Shown here piece by piece: positions 52,301 to 62,506 of a DNA stretch of 64,000 bases (position 1 is its first letter; each line of letters begins with the position of its first letter). The translations under genes and the position numbers were made by a program. The DNA comes from Streptomonospora sp. PA3 (lineage in GTDB: Bacteria > Actinomycetota > Actinomycetes > Streptosporangiales > Streptosporangiaceae). The notes under the pieces are model-generated. The model was given only the letters and a program-made list of their open reading frames with translations, was not told the origin of the DNA and did no database searches. Where the stretch lies: assembly GCF_009728995.1 (NCBI RefSeq), contig NZ_VTZW01000007.1:186001-250000 (forward strand), in the 5' to 3' direction.

Positions 52301-52764
52301 TGCTGGTGCTGGGGGTGAAGGTGGCCACCCAGACCCCGGCGGTGCGTTCGGGCCAGCGCATCGTCTTCACCACGCTGGACGACGCCACCGGGCTGATCGA
52401 CCTGACGTTCTTCGAGTCGGTGCAGGAGCGCTGCGCCGCCACCGTCTTCGGGTCCTGGCTGCTGGCGGTGCGCGGGACGGTGCGCCGGGCGGGTTCGGGG
52501 CTGGCCACGGTCAACGCCACCCACGCCTACGACCTGGAGGAGCTGGCGCGGGTCTGGCACGAAGGGGGCGAGGACGCCGCGGCGGCGCTGCGCGAGCGGC
52601 TGGGCCAGGAGCCCGCGAGCGTGCCGGTCAGCGGGGTCGGCGGGCGCCGGATCCGCTACGCCAACGGCTATGAGCTCTCTACCTACGCCGACATCGCGCC
52701 GGCGGGGGCCGCGGCCGCGCCCCGCAAGCTCTGGCACGCCAGCCCGGGCAGCGCGGGCCGCTGA
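49393..52764 (+). CDS. dnaE2: DNA polymerase III alpha subunit, error-prone DnaE2-like
   Basis: A 1123-residue C-family polymerase. PHP domain: FAHLHTASSASMRHG and LTDRDGLYGAVKHARACRRAG (residues 5-70). The catalytic palm carries PDIDLDVESARR with the Asp pair at about 388-392 and SIRGSGAGSLVNHLIG before it. Fingers: FRPGPVNSDMITPFI, HEQVIAVLHAMTGCGLDQAEAMRRRLG. An OB fold is near residue 970-1040 (TEVLVLGVKVATQTP). The N-terminal sequence resembles the second DnaE of actinomycetes, used in SOS translesion synthesis. A LexA-like box upstream agrees. The usual partner genes imuA/imuB are not adjacent. It is not the replicative DnaE1 by this reading, but this is not certain. Confidence 0.82.
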   Translation: MAGAFAHLHTASSASMRHGTAPPHELVERAAELGMDMLGLTDRDGLYGAVKHARACRRAGIRPVLGADLAVAAPEGGRVVVLARGRRGFASLCRLVSAVHAAGTRGVPALSRSMLAEHAEGLVVLAGPESDVGLAAGEHRMERARRCLEGWREVAETAVELVDHYGPGQHRRATAMLRLAEETRTLAVLGNAVRYPRRSGAEVARVLDEARRWLPGTAPPPLPCGSQAYLKSTAEMTAVAERICGPDRTAVRRLLAHTRALAASCSLEPGADLGMDDHHLPEIPGARDRLWLTCREGMARLGLGGDPRARSRLAHELETIERKGFSAYFLTVADIAHRIREQGIRCSIRGSGAGSLVNHLIGISAVDPLAHGLLMERFLTESRTGLPDIDLDVESARRLDAYQVILDAYPHAACVSMMETYRARSAIRDVGSVMGIPPHEIDVLAKAFPHIRARQIRSACADLPELRSGGLADYPVETLFRLAERLDGLPRHIALHPCGIVVSDASLRDRAPLEPSRIGYDMVQYDKEDVEEMGLIKLDVIGVRMQSAMTHALGEVERVEGRRVDVDALPPDDAATYAMIRSSATLGCFQIESPGQRELVSRLRPACMDDLIADISLFRPGPVNSDMITPFIAARDGRRVPEAPTPVLSEVLASTGGVVVFHEQVIAVLHAMTGCGLDQAEAMRRRLGTDEGKEEVRRRFTAMAGECGHSERVIEEVWHILAAFGAFGFCKAHAAAFAVPTYQSAWLKRHHPAAFYAGVLTHDPGMYPRRAIIDDARRFGVPVLGVDVNRSEREWRVEPAGHGKLGIRAGLADVKGITEAEMDALVAGRPYASLNDVANRARPSRGVLEGLVRVGAFDSLYGIGQGGAAAGGLTRRDLLLRAGALERTARRSLGGGQLPIALEAAAEEPREEGLPPMTPADAVQAELEVLGYDASRHLLDCYAELTAALGALCGAVRARDLAAVPSGTEVLVLGVKVATQTPAVRSGQRIVFTTLDDATGLIDLTFFESVQERCAATVFGSWLLAVRGTVRRAGSGLATVNATHAYDLEELARVWHEGGEDAAAALRERLGQEPASVPVSGVGGRRIRYANGYELSTYADIAPAGAAAAPRKLWHASPGSAGR

Positions 52765-52920
52765 GGCCGCCGCGCAGGCGGTGGTCACCGCCCGCTCACC
52801 CGCCCGCCGCGGCGCGGTCGTCCCGGCGGCCGCGGCCCGGGCTAGAGTGCCGGGTGCGGGCACGGCCGGCGGCGGACCGTGACCGCGGCCGCGGCCCCCC
52901 AGAAGCGCGGAGGACGGATA

Positions 52921-53679
52921 TTGATCACGCTGGCCCACATCAGCGATCTGCACATCGACGGCGGCGCCCGCGCCCGCGAGCGGGTCGAGCGGGTGATGGC
53001 CTACATCGACGCGGTCGCCGACTCCCTGGACGCCCTGGTGGTCACCGGCGACCTCGCCGAGCACGGCGCGCTCGGCGAACTGGAGGAGGCCCGGGCGCTG
53101 CTGTCGGGGCGGCTGCCGGCGGCGACCTGCCCCGGCAACCACGACGTCGTGGAGGGGCGGTCGGCCTTCCGCCGGGTGATGCTCGGCGAGCCGGGCGGCG
53201 AGGACCCGGTCAACGCGGTGCACCGGGTCGACGGCGGCGCGGTGGTGATGTGCGACTCCACGGTGCCCGGCGAAGGCGGCGGCCTGCTCTCCGAGGAGAC
53301 CCTGGAGTGGCTGGAGGACACCCTCGCCGACCTGCGCACCACGCCGGTGGTACTGGGTTTCCACCACCAGCCGGCGCGCCTGCACGCCCCCTACGTCGAC
53401 GCCCTCGCCATGCAGGGCGCCGACCGGCTGGCGTTCCTGCTGGAGCGCCATCCGCAGGTGGCGGGGCTGCTGTGCGGGCACGCCCACACCGCGGCGGCCA
53501 CCGCCTTCGCGCAGCGCCCGCTGCTGGTGGCGCCCGCGACGGCCGGGGTCCTGCCGCTGCCCTGGGAGGACGCCCACCGGGTCACCGACGCCCAGCCGCC
53601 GGCGCTGGCCTTCCACATCCTCGACGACGACGGGCGGATGACCACCCACTTCCGCACGGCGCCGCCGCAGGAGGACTGA
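52921..53679 (+). CDS. Calcineurin-like metallophosphoesterase (CpdA-like)
   Basis: A 252-residue dinuclear metal phosphodiesterase. All five metal motifs are present: HISDLHIDGG, VVTGDLAEHG, CPGNHDVVEG, LGFHHQPARLH and LLCGHAHTAAAT. This set matches the class III cyclic-nucleotide phosphodiesterase family (3',5'-cAMP phosphodiesterase CpdA), so cAMP is the leading guess, but the family is broad. A TTG start at 52921 is chosen because GGAGG lies seven bases upstream. A TAGAGT -10 box at about 52841 gives a leader of roughly 65-70 bases. Convergent with the ROK gene. Confidence 0.87.
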   Translation: MITLAHISDLHIDGGARARERVERVMAYIDAVADSLDALVVTGDLAEHGALGELEEARALLSGRLPAATCPGNHDVVEGRSAFRRVMLGEPGGEDPVNAVHRVDGGAVVMCDSTVPGEGGGLLSEETLEWLEDTLADLRTTPVVLGFHHQPARLHAPYVDALAMQGADRLAFLLERHPQVAGLLCGHAHTAAATAFAQRPLLVAPATAGVLPLPWEDAHRVTDAQPPALAFHILDDDGRMTTHFRTAPPQED

Positions 53680-53692
53680 GGCGCCGGCGGGG

Positions 53693-54883
53693 TCAGGGCT
53701 GTGCGGCGATGCGGGCGTTGACGGCCTCGGGGGCCAGGACGCGGTCGAGCACCATGGTCGCGGCGCCGCGCAGGCCCGCCTCCTCGCCGCTGCTGTTGGC
53801 GAGGATGCGCAGCTGCCGGGTGGCCAGCGGCGCGGAGCGCTGGAAGACCACCTCGCGCACGCCGGCCACGAGGTGGTCGTAGGCCTGGCCCAGCAGCCCG
53901 CCAAGCACGATCACCTCGGGGTTGAGCAGGTTCACCGCCCCGGCCAGCACCTCGCCCAGGCGGCGCCCGGCCTCGCGCACCAGCCGCACGGCGCGGGGAT
54001 CGCCCTCCTGGGCCAGCGCCGCCAGCTCGGCCGTGTCGGCGGCGGCGCGCCCCTGCTCGGCCAGGCGCGCCAGCAGCGCCGGGCCACCCGCCACCGCCTC
54101 CAGGCAGTCGGTGTTGCCGCAGCGGCAGGGCGTGCCGCCGCCCTCGCGCACCGGGATGTGCCCGATCTCCCCGGCCGCGCCCAGCGCTCCGCGCAGCAGC
54201 CGGCCGCCGGCGATCACGCCGGCGCCGATGCCGGTGGAGACCTTGACGAAGAGCAGGTCGCCGACGTCGGGGTGCGCGGCGCGGTGCTCGCCCAGGGCCA
54301 TGGTGTTGACGTCGTTGTCGAGCAGGACCGGCGCGGCGAAGCGCTCGGTCACCAGCGGCGCGATCTCAACGCCGCCCCAGCCGGCCAGCACCGGCGGGGT
54401 CTGGGAGCGCCCGGCGGCGAACTCGACGGTGCCGGGCACGCCGATGCCGCTGCCGCGCACGTCGCCGGCGCCGCGCCCGCACGCGGCCAGCAGCTGCTGC
54501 CAGGTCTCCAGCAGCCACGGCAGCGCCGCCTGCGGGCCGTGCTCGATTTCGGGCGCGCCGCTGCTGCGGGCCAGCAGGCGCCCGCCCAGATCGCAGACGG
54601 CGGCCTGGCTGCGCGAGACGCCCAGCGCGGCCGCGAGTACGACTCCCCCGCCGGCGTTGAACTCCAGCCTGCCGGGCGGGCGCCCCCCGTTGGAGGGGGC
54701 GGCGCCGGTCTCGGTGACCAGCCCCTGGCGCAGGAGCTCGGTGACGCGCAGGGCCACCGCGGGGCGGGAGAGCCCGGTCAGCCGCCCGATCTCGGTGCGG
54801 GTGGCGGCCGCACCGGTGCGGATGAGGTCGAGCACGTGTCCGCTGGAGGCGGGGGCGGCCGATGCCGCCTTGCTACGGGGCAT
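53693..54883 (-). CDS. ROK-family transcriptional repressor
   Basis: A 396-residue regulator. N-terminal winged helix (GHVLDLIRTGAAATRTEIGR and LSRPAVALRVTELLRQGLV), then a sugar-kinase-like ROK domain: LLFVKVSTGIGAGVIAGGRL, ALGAAGEIGHIPV, and the zinc motif CRCGNTDCLEAVAGG. It should bind a sugar or sugar phosphate and release DNA. It is divergent from edd-glk-eda, making it the probable local repressor; gluconate, KDPG or glucose are possible effectors (inference). ATG start. Confidence 0.9.
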   Translation of the reverse strand: MPRSKAASAAPASSGHVLDLIRTGAAATRTEIGRLTGLSRPAVALRVTELLRQGLVTETGAAPSNGGRPPGRLEFNAGGGVVLAAALGVSRSQAAVCDLGGRLLARSSGAPEIEHGPQAALPWLLETWQQLLAACGRGAGDVRGSGIGVPGTVEFAAGRSQTPPVLAGWGGVEIAPLVTERFAAPVLLDNDVNTMALGEHRAAHPDVGDLLFVKVSTGIGAGVIAGGRLLRGALGAAGEIGHIPVREGGGTPCRCGNTDCLEAVAGGPALLARLAEQGRAAADTAELAALAQEGDPRAVRLVREAGRRLGEVLAGAVNLLNPEVIVLGGLLGQAYDHLVAGVREVVFQRSAPLATRQLRILANSSGEEAGLRGAATMVLDRVLAPEAVNARIAAQP

Positions 54884-54899
54884 GCCTCATTGAAACACC

Positions 54900-54922
54900 T
54901 TGCGCACCGGTTCGGCGCACAA
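54900..54922. promoter_or_regulatory. Candidate ROK operator, repressor side
   Basis: TTGCGCACCG and CGGCGCACAA form an imperfect inverted repeat (8 of 10 pairs) with a 3-base centre, 17 bases upstream of the ROK start codon. It could allow autoregulation. Confidence 0.4.
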
Positions 54923-54960
54923 GATGGGAACTTATGTAAACGAATGTTCAAAAGCGAGGG

Positions 54961-54989
54961 TTGTCTGACACACAAGTTGCCGCTATGTT
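54961..54989 (+). promoter_or_regulatory. Promoter of edd-glk-eda with embedded palindrome
   Basis: TTGTCT (54961-54966) and TATGTT (54984-54989) are 17 bases apart, close to sigma-70-type consensus. The -35 region is itself a near-palindrome, TTGTCTGACACACAA (12 of 15 positions symmetric), a plausible ROK operator since a bound repressor would block the polymerase. The leader to the edd ATG is about 130 bases. Confidence 0.65.
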
Positions 54990-55127
54990 TCCAGGGACCC
55001 TGAAGACCCTCGCCCGCTCCCCCGCTGCCTCGGCCCCATCCCGCGGGCCCGTGCGGCCGCGCGGGACGCCCCCCGGCGCGGGTTCCGGCCGGTTCGGCCA
55101 TCCCCCGCACGAAACGGAGCCCGCACG

Positions 55128-56938
<1,811 letters not shown>

Positions 56939-56942
<4 letters not shown>

Positions 56943-57955
56943 GCCCGCTCGCACCGCCCTGCGCCCAGCGCCCCTGGCTGGTCGCCGACATCGGCGGCAC
57001 CAACGCCCGCTTCGGCCTGGTGGAGGCCCCCGGCGCCCGGCCGGTCCGGGTGCGCCGACTGGACGGGGCCGACCACGCCGGCCTCGCCGCGGCCGCGACC
57101 GCCTACCTGGAACAGGCCGGCGCCTCCGCCGCCCCCGGCGCCGCGTGCGTGGCCGTGGCCGGACCCGTCGGCGGCGACCGGATCCGGCTGACCAACTCCC
57201 ACTGGGACTTCTCCGCGGCCCAGACCCGCGACCGGCTGGGCCTGGACCGGCTGGAGGTCATCAACGACTTCGCGGCCCTGGCCCTGTCGCTGCCGCGGCT
57301 GCAAAGCGCCGACCTGGTGGCGCTGGGCGGCCCCGCCCCGGCGCCCGCGGGACCCAAGGCGGTGCTGGGGCCGGGCACCGGGCTGGGCGTGGCCGGACTC
57401 GTGCCCGCCGGCAACACCTGGGTCCCCGTGCCCGGCGAGGGCGGCCACGTCGACGTCTGCGCCGTGGAGGAGCGCGAAGAGGAGGTGGTGCGCCTCCTGC
57501 GCGCCCGGCAGACCTCGGTCACCGCCGAGTGCCTGCTGTGCGGGCCCGGGCTGGCCCGTCTGCACGACGCCCTCGCCCGCCTGCGCGGGGAGCAGGCACC
57601 GCCCCGCACGGCCGCCGAGATCTGCGCCGCCGCGCCCGAGGACGCGCTGTGCGCCGAGACGCTGGAGGTGTTCTGCCGCCTGCTCGGCGGCTTCGCCGGC
57701 AACACGGCGCTGATGCTGGGCGCGACCGGGGGCGTGTTCCTGGGCGGCGGGATCCTGCCGCGTATCATCCCCACGGTGCTCTCCAGCGGCTTTCGCCGCC
57801 GCTTCGAGGACAAGCACCGGATGACCGACTACCTCCGGGGCGTCGCCACGGTGCTGATCGTGGCGCAGGACCCGGCGCTGCTGGGCGCGGCGGCCCGCCT
57901 CGACCAGCTTCTCGACCACGGCAAGGAGGCGGCGTATGAACCCGCGCAGCGGTGA
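56939..57955 (+). CDS. glk: Glucokinase, proteobacterial Glk type
   Basis: A 338-residue ATP-dependent glucokinase. ATP-binding loop [15 protein letters not shown] near residues 15-29; catalytic Asp in [41 protein letters not shown]; and [20 protein letters not shown]. This is the PF02685 family found in E. coli and other proteobacteria. Actinomycete glucokinases normally belong to the ROK family with a CxCGxxGCxE zinc motif, absent here. The GTG start overlaps the edd stop (GTGA) and its end overlaps eda by 20 bases, so all three are translationally coupled. Confidence 0.93.
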
Positions 57956-58574
57956 GGACCTTCTCGCACTGGCACCGGTCGTGCCGGTGGTGGTGCTCTC
58001 CGAGGCCGCGACCGCGGTGCCGCTGGCCCGCGCGCTGGTGGCCGGCGGGCTGCCGGCCGTGGAGGTCACCCTGCGCACCGGCGCCGCCCTGGAGGCCATC
58101 GAGCGCATCGCCGCCGAAGTGCCCCAGGCCGTGGTCGGCGCGGGCACGGTGACCACCCCGCACCAGGCCGAGCAGGCCGCCGCCGCGGGCGCGGCGTTCC
58201 TGGTCTCCCCCGGCTGCACCCCGGGGCTGCACGCGGCGATGGCCGCCACCGGCCTGCCGGCGCTACCGGGTGCGGCCACGGCATCGGAGGCGCTGGCGCT
58301 GCTGGAGCGCGGGGTCACGGCGATGAAGTTCTTCCCGGCCGAGGCGGCGGGCGGGCGCGCCTACCTGAAGTCGCTGGCGGGCCCGCTGCCCCAGGTCCGC
58401 TTCTGCCCCACCGGCGGCATCACCGCGGCCTCGGCGCCCGACTACCTGGCCCTGCCCAACGTCGGCTGCGTCGGCGGCACCTGGCTGACCCCCGCCGACG
58501 CCGTCGCCTCGGGCGACTGGAGCCGCGTGGAGGAGCTGGCCCGACTGGCCTCCGGGCTGGGCGGCGCACCCTAG
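57936..58574 (+). CDS. eda: KDPG aldolase
   Basis: A 212-residue class I aldolase cleaving 2-keto-3-deoxy-6-phosphogluconate to pyruvate and glyceraldehyde-3-phosphate. The catalytic Glu is in [15 protein letters not shown], the Schiff-base Lys in [15 protein letters not shown] and the phosphate loop in [16 protein letters not shown]. The length is typical (about 210). It completes the lower Entner-Doudoroff branch begun by edd. Glucose-6-phosphate dehydrogenase and lactonase are not in the window. Confidence 0.95.
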   Translation: MNPRSGEDLLALAPVVPVVVLSEAATAVPLARALVAGGLPAVEVTLRTGAALEAIERIAAEVPQAVVGAGTVTTPHQAEQAAAAGAAFLVSPGCTPGLHAAMAATGLPALPGAATASEALALLERGVTAMKFFPAEAAGGRAYLKSLAGPLPQVRFCPTGGITAASAPDYLALPNVGCVGGTWLTPADAVASGDWSRVEELARLASGLGGAP

Positions 58575-58602
58575 GCGCGCAGGCGCCCGCCCCCGGGCGC
58601 CG

Positions 58603-60648
58603 TCAGCCGCCGCTGAGCGGGACGGCCGCCTTGAGCAGCATCTCGGCGTACTCGTCGGCGGGGTCGGAGTCGAGGACGATAGCGCCTCCGGCCCCGACGG
58701 CCAGGTGCGGCCCGCTGCGCACCGCCGTGCGGATGACCACGCTCAGATCCGCGGTGCCCTGGTGGGAGAGGTAGCCCAGCGCTCCCGAGTACACGCCCCG
58801 GGCCGAGCCCTCCAGCCGGTCGATGATCTCCATGGTGCGCAGTTTGGGCGCACCGGTCATCGACCCGGCGGGAAAGCAGGCCCGCACCGCGTCGACGGGG
58901 TGCACCCCGGCGCGCAGAGCCCCGCGCACCGTCGAGACCAACTGGTGCACCGTGCTGTAGGACTCGACGTCCATGAAGCGCGGCACGTCCACGCTGCCGA
59001 CCTCGCAGACCCGGCCCAGGTCGTTGCGGAGCAGGTCCACGATCATCAGGTTCTCGGCGCGGGTCTTGGCGCCGGTGCGCAGCCGCTCGGCGCCGCGGGC
59101 GTCGGCGGCCGGGTCGGCGCTGCGCGGCGCGGTGCCCTTGATGGGCCGGCTCTCGACCGCCGCCTGGGCGTCGATGCGCAGGAACCGCTCGGGCGAGGCG
59201 CTGTGCACGGCCGCGCCGTCCAGCCGCAGCAGCGCCGCATACGGGGCCGGGGCCGCGCGGCGCAAACGCCGGTAGAAGTCGAGGTCGCCGGCCGGCGCGG
59301 CGGCGCGCAGCCGGTTGGTCAGGCAGATCTCGTAGCTCTCCCCGGCCTCCAGCAGCCTCAGGCACTCCTTGACGTCGGTCAGGTAGCCCTCGCGACCGCG
59401 CTCCAGCAGCGGTTCCAGGTCGCCGGGCGCCGCGGCGCCCGGTCCAGGCCGCGGCGCGGGGCCCAGCGCGGCCAAAACGCCGGCGGTCTCGGCGGCCCAG
59501 GCGCCGGCGCCGGATCCGCGGGCCACCAGGTAGGTGCGGTCCTGCTCGTGGTCGACGGCCACCAGGCGGTCGCAGCGCATCCACACGGCGTCGGGCCCGG
59601 GCGCGCGGTGGGCGGCCGCGGCGCCGCAGTCGGCCTTGAGCTCGTAGCCGAAGTAGCCCACGTAGCCGCCGGTGAAGTCGAAGGGCAGGCCGGCGGGCGG
59701 CGCGGGCCGGGCGGGCGTGCGCCGCCGCAGGGCGTCGAAGATCGTCCCGGCTTCGCGCCGGCGCGGGCCGCCGGCCGGGTCGACGGTGACGGCGCCCTGC
59801 CCCACGCGGTAGGTCAGCACCTCGCCGCCGGGCGCGTGGGCGTCGCCCAGGAAGGAGAAGCGCGCGGTGGGGCCGGTGCGGCTGCTGTCCAGCCAGAAGG
59901 CGTGGCGGCTGCCGGCGTAGAGGCGGGCGAAGGCCGCCTCGGGGTCCACGGCGCGCTCCAGGGTGCGCACATGCGGGGGCGGGGGCGGGGGCGTGCCGCG
60001 GGCGTCACCGGTCCGGCCGCCGCGGGGCACCGCCGCCGGCGCCGCAGCGCGGCCCGCGGGTCCCCGGACGCGGCGGGCCAGGCGCAGGAAGTTGGCGACC
60101 AGTTCGCGGCCGTACCGCCCGGCGACGGACTCGGGGTGGAACTGCACGCCCCACCGGGGCAGGGCGGTGTGCTCCACGGCCATCACCACGCCGTCCTCGG
60201 CGCGGGCCGTGGCCGCCAGCTGCGCCGGCAGCGGAGGGCGCGCGGCCAGCGAGTGGTAGCGCACGGCGGTGAAGTCCTGCGGCAGCCCGGCGAAGAGGCC
60301 GCGGCCGGTGTGGCGGATGCGGCTGAGGTGGCCGTGGCGGGGTGCGGGGGCGGGGGCGACCTCGCCCCCGGCCAGGTGGACGAGGGCCTGGTGGCCCAGG
60401 CACACGCCCAGCACCGGCACCTCGGGGGCGCGGGAGAGCGCGCCTGCGAGCAGTCCCAGGTCGCGGGGGCGGGCGGGGTGGCCGGGCCCCGGCGAGACCA
60501 CCACGGCGGACCGTCCCGCCAGTCCTTCGCACTCCAGGCGCGGGTCGTCGTTGGTCCACACCTCGGGTTCGGCCCCCGCGGTCGCGGCGAGGAGCTGGAA
60601 GAGGTTGTAGGTGTAGGAGTCGTGGTTGTCCACGAGCAGGACGCGCAT
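58603..60648 (-). CDS. pabAB: Aminodeoxychorismate synthase, PabA-PabB fusion
   Basis: A 681-residue fusion making 4-amino-4-deoxychorismate for folate or for p-aminobenzoate-derived metabolites. The N-terminal glutamine amidotransferase has Cys83 (GVCLGHQALVHLAGG), plus His/Glu in WGVQFHPESVAGRYG. The C-terminal chorismate-binding domain shows SPERFLRIDAQAAVESRPIKGT, where PIKGT, with its Lys, marks PabB rather than anthranilate synthase (PIAGT), and FPAGSMTGAPKLRTMEIIDRLE. A Pro/Gly-rich linker joins them at about 205-230. Fused forms occur both in primary folate synthesis and in antibiotic clusters; nothing here suggests a cluster. Confidence 0.92.
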   Translation of the reverse strand: MRVLLVDNHDSYTYNLFQLLAATAGAEPEVWTNDDPRLECEGLAGRSAVVVSPGPGHPARPRDLGLLAGALSRAPEVPVLGVCLGHQALVHLAGGEVAPAPAPRHGHLSRIRHTGRGLFAGLPQDFTAVRYHSLAARPPLPAQLAATARAEDGVVMAVEHTALPRWGVQFHPESVAGRYGRELVANFLRLARRVRGPAGRAAAPAAVPRGGRTGDARGTPPPPPPHVRTLERAVDPEAAFARLYAGSRHAFWLDSSRTGPTARFSFLGDAHAPGGEVLTYRVGQGAVTVDPAGGPRRREAGTIFDALRRRTPARPAPPAGLPFDFTGGYVGYFGYELKADCGAAAAHRAPGPDAVWMRCDRLVAVDHEQDRTYLVARGSGAGAWAAETAGVLAALGPAPRPGPGAAAPGDLEPLLERGREGYLTDVKECLRLLEAGESYEICLTNRLRAAAPAGDLDFYRRLRRAAPAPYAALLRLDGAAVHSASPERFLRIDAQAAVESRPIKGTAPRSADPAADARGAERLRTGAKTRAENLMIVDLLRNDLGRVCEVGSVDVPRFMDVESYSTVHQLVSTVRGALRAGVHPVDAVRACFPAGSMTGAPKLRTMEIIDRLEGSARGVYSGALGYLSHQGTADLSVVIRTAVRSGPHLAVGAGGAIVLDSDPADEYAEMLLKAAVPLSGG

Positions 60649-60964
60649 GCGGCTCCCGGGGGTCGGGGACGGCTTCGGCGGGGGCGCGGCGGGAATCGGC
60701 CGCGGGCACCGAGACCGTTTCAGGCTACGTTCGCCGCCGCCGCCCGCACCGACCGGGGCGCGTGCCGCCTGCCCGACAGGCGGGCCCGGCGCTCAGCGCG
60801 GCGCCGGCCCGGCCGCACCCCGGCCCGGGGCGGCGTGCAGCGGCATCCGCTGCTCATCGGATTCCGGACAGCAGGAATCCCGGCCTCTGCCCGTTCCGAT
60901 ACCCGCGTTTCGATGATGTGCTGCGACACTGGCCGCCCACGTCCCGCGACCCCCGGAAGGACAC
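60649..60964. other. 316-bp intergenic region, divergent promoters
   Basis: Between pabAB and the small hypothetical gene. No coding features found. A less GC-rich stretch at about 60895-60925 may hold the plus-strand promoter, and GGAAGG at 60954-60959 is the ribosome binding site of the next gene. Confidence 0.4.
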
Positions 60965-61219
60965 ATGCACGCGCCCTGCGACCTCTTCGGACACCTCGTG
61001 GCCCTGATGCACGCCACCACCGACGCCGTCATCGCCGTGTCGGCCGAGGGAACGGCGCGCATCTGCCCGCGCTCCGAGATCGGCGCGGCCGAGCGCGAGG
61101 CCTACTCCCGCGACCTGCTGCTGGCCGAAGGCGTCGTGCCCACCCCGGCGGCCCTGCACGAGGTGATGGCCCGCATCGCCGCCGACGCCGGCAGCGAGCA
61201 CTGGGACCTGGTGGCCTGA
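60965..61219 (+). CDS. Small conserved-looking protein of unknown function
   Basis: An 84-residue soluble protein (MHAPCDLFGHLVALMHATTD ... VMARIAADAGSEHWDLVA), not recognised. It has no membrane segment, one Cys at residue 5 and another in RICPRSEIG. A good GGAAGG ribosome binding site lies six bases before the ATG, and codon use is like its neighbours, which supports a real gene. Confidence 0.6.
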   Translation: MHAPCDLFGHLVALMHATTDAVIAVSAEGTARICPRSEIGAAEREAYSRDLLLAEGVVPTPAALHEVMARIAADAGSEHWDLVA

Positions 61220-61368
61220 GGAGCCGCCGCCGACCCGGCGCGCCGCCGCAGGGACACACCCGCGCCCACCCGAACCGGTCCGCAGCGCTGCCGGCCGCGC
61301 CCTCTCAGCCCGCCCGCTGTGACCGCCTGCGGCCACCGGATCGTCCGCGGCGCCGGGCTCCGATCGCC

Positions 61369-61374
61369 TACGAT
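61369..61374 (+). promoter_or_regulatory. -10 element of a leaderless promoter for the VOC gene
   Basis: TACGAT lies six bases before the ATG at 61381; no ribosome binding site is seen. Confidence 0.5.
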
Positions 61375-61380
61375 CACCGG

Positions 61381-61722
61381 ATGGCCCTGCAACTGTTCGC
61401 CGGGATCCCGGTCGCCGACTACGCGGCGGCCCTGGCATGGTACGAGCGGCTCCTCGGCCGCCCACCCGCGTTCGTCGCGAGCGACACCGAGTCGGTGTGG
61501 GAGCTCGCCGAACACCGCTACCTGGCCGTGGAGCACCTGCCCGAGCGGGCCGGCCGGGCCCTGACCACGGTCTTCGTCGACGACTTCGACACCGTGGTGG
61601 CGCAAATCGCCGAGCGCGGAATCGAACCGGCCCACCGGGAGACCTACCCCAACGGCGTGCGCAAGGCCACCTTCCGCGATCCGGACGGCAACGAGATCGG
61701 TTTCGGCGGCGCACCGGTGTGA
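61381..61722 (+). CDS. VOC-superfamily (glyoxalase-like) protein
   Basis: A 113-residue single-module vicinal-oxygen-chelate protein. It begins FAGIPVADYAAALAWYERLL with the conserved Tyr-Glu, continues VWELAEHRYLAVEHLPERAG and ends KATFRDPDGNEIGFG, the classic Asp-Pro-Asp-Gly-Asn turn carrying a metal ligand. These proteins act as isomerases, dioxygenases or drug-binding resistance proteins; the specific function cannot be assigned. ATG start, leaderless by position of the -10 box. Confidence 0.87.
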   Translation: MALQLFAGIPVADYAAALAWYERLLGRPPAFVASDTESVWELAEHRYLAVEHLPERAGRALTTVFVDDFDTVVAQIAERGIEPAHRETYPNGVRKATFRDPDGNEIGFGGAPV

Positions 61723-61845
61723 CCCGGCCCCCGGGCGGGCCCCGCGGCCCGGCTCCGGCCGATCACCCCGCGCCGGGTTGATTGCCCCGCCCGCACTGCG
61801 GGTAGTGTCCCGCACCGCCCATGTCCGAGCCCAAGGGGGAGCGCG

Positions 61846-62406
61846 ATGACCGATCTGCTGGATTTGCACGGCCAGGCCATGGCGGAGTTCGACCGCAGGG
61901 TCCGCGCGATCCGGGTGACGCAGTGGGCCGATCCCACGCCCTGCACCGACTGGGACGTCCACGACCTGCTCAACCACCTCACGGGCGAGCAGCTGTGGGC
62001 GCCCTTCCTGCTCGCCGGCGGCCGCATCGAGGAGGCCGGCGACCGCTACGAGGGCGACGTGCTCGGCGAGGAGCCCGTGGCCACCTGGGAGGTCGCCTCG
62101 CGCGAGGCCCGCTCGGCCTGGCTGCAGCCGGGTACGCTGCAGCGCACCGTCCACCTGTCCTTCGGTGACGCGACGGGCGAGACCTACCTGTGGCAGATGA
62201 CCTTCGACCTGGGCGTGCACGCCTGGGACCTGGCCCGGGCCATCGGCGCCGACGAGAAGCTCGACACCGGCCTGGTCGAGGCGCTGCTGGACTGGCTGGG
62301 CGGCCAAGGCCCCGGCGCGGGCGCCCTGTTCGCCCCGCCGGTCGCGGTGGAGGAGGACGCCGACGCCCAGACGCGGCTGCTGGCCCTGACCGGGCGCCGC
62401 GCCTGA
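61846..62406 (+). CDS. TIGR03086-type DinB/mycothiol-isomerase-fold metal-binding protein
   Basis: A 186-residue four-helix-bundle protein of the maleylpyruvate isomerase-like family. The N-terminal pattern PTPCTDWDVHDLLNHLTGEQ carries the first metal His, and LGVHAWDLARAIGAD the third; the middle ligand is near the loop before it. The family is typical of actinobacteria and associated with mycothiol-dependent reactions; the substrate is unknown. GGGGGAGC ribosome binding site before the ATG and a TAGTGT -10 box at about 61803-61808. Confidence 0.85.
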   Translation: MTDLLDLHGQAMAEFDRRVRAIRVTQWADPTPCTDWDVHDLLNHLTGEQLWAPFLLAGGRIEEAGDRYEGDVLGEEPVATWEVASREARSAWLQPGTLQRTVHLSFGDATGETYLWQMTFDLGVHAWDLARAIGADEKLDTGLVEALLDWLGGQGPGAGALFAPPVAVEEDADAQTRLLALTGRRA

Positions 62407-62494
62407 ACCGTGCCGACGCCGGGCCGGCGCGAAGCCGCCGGGCCGCTGCCGGAGGGCCCCGGTTCATGCGCGGCGGCGGCCGGGCGGGAGGGAC

Positions 62495-62500
62495 TAGAGT
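62495..62500 (+). promoter_or_regulatory. -10 element of a leaderless promoter for the RimJ/L-like GNAT
   Basis: TAGAGT lies six bases before the ATG at 62507. Confidence 0.5.
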
Positions 62501-62506
62501 CGCGCC

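Noticed and set aside
49426-53904. A 1,492-codon frame on the minus strand opposite the DNA polymerase gene
   Set aside because: Low-complexity translation without motifs; the plus strand has a complete DnaE with all catalytic residues.
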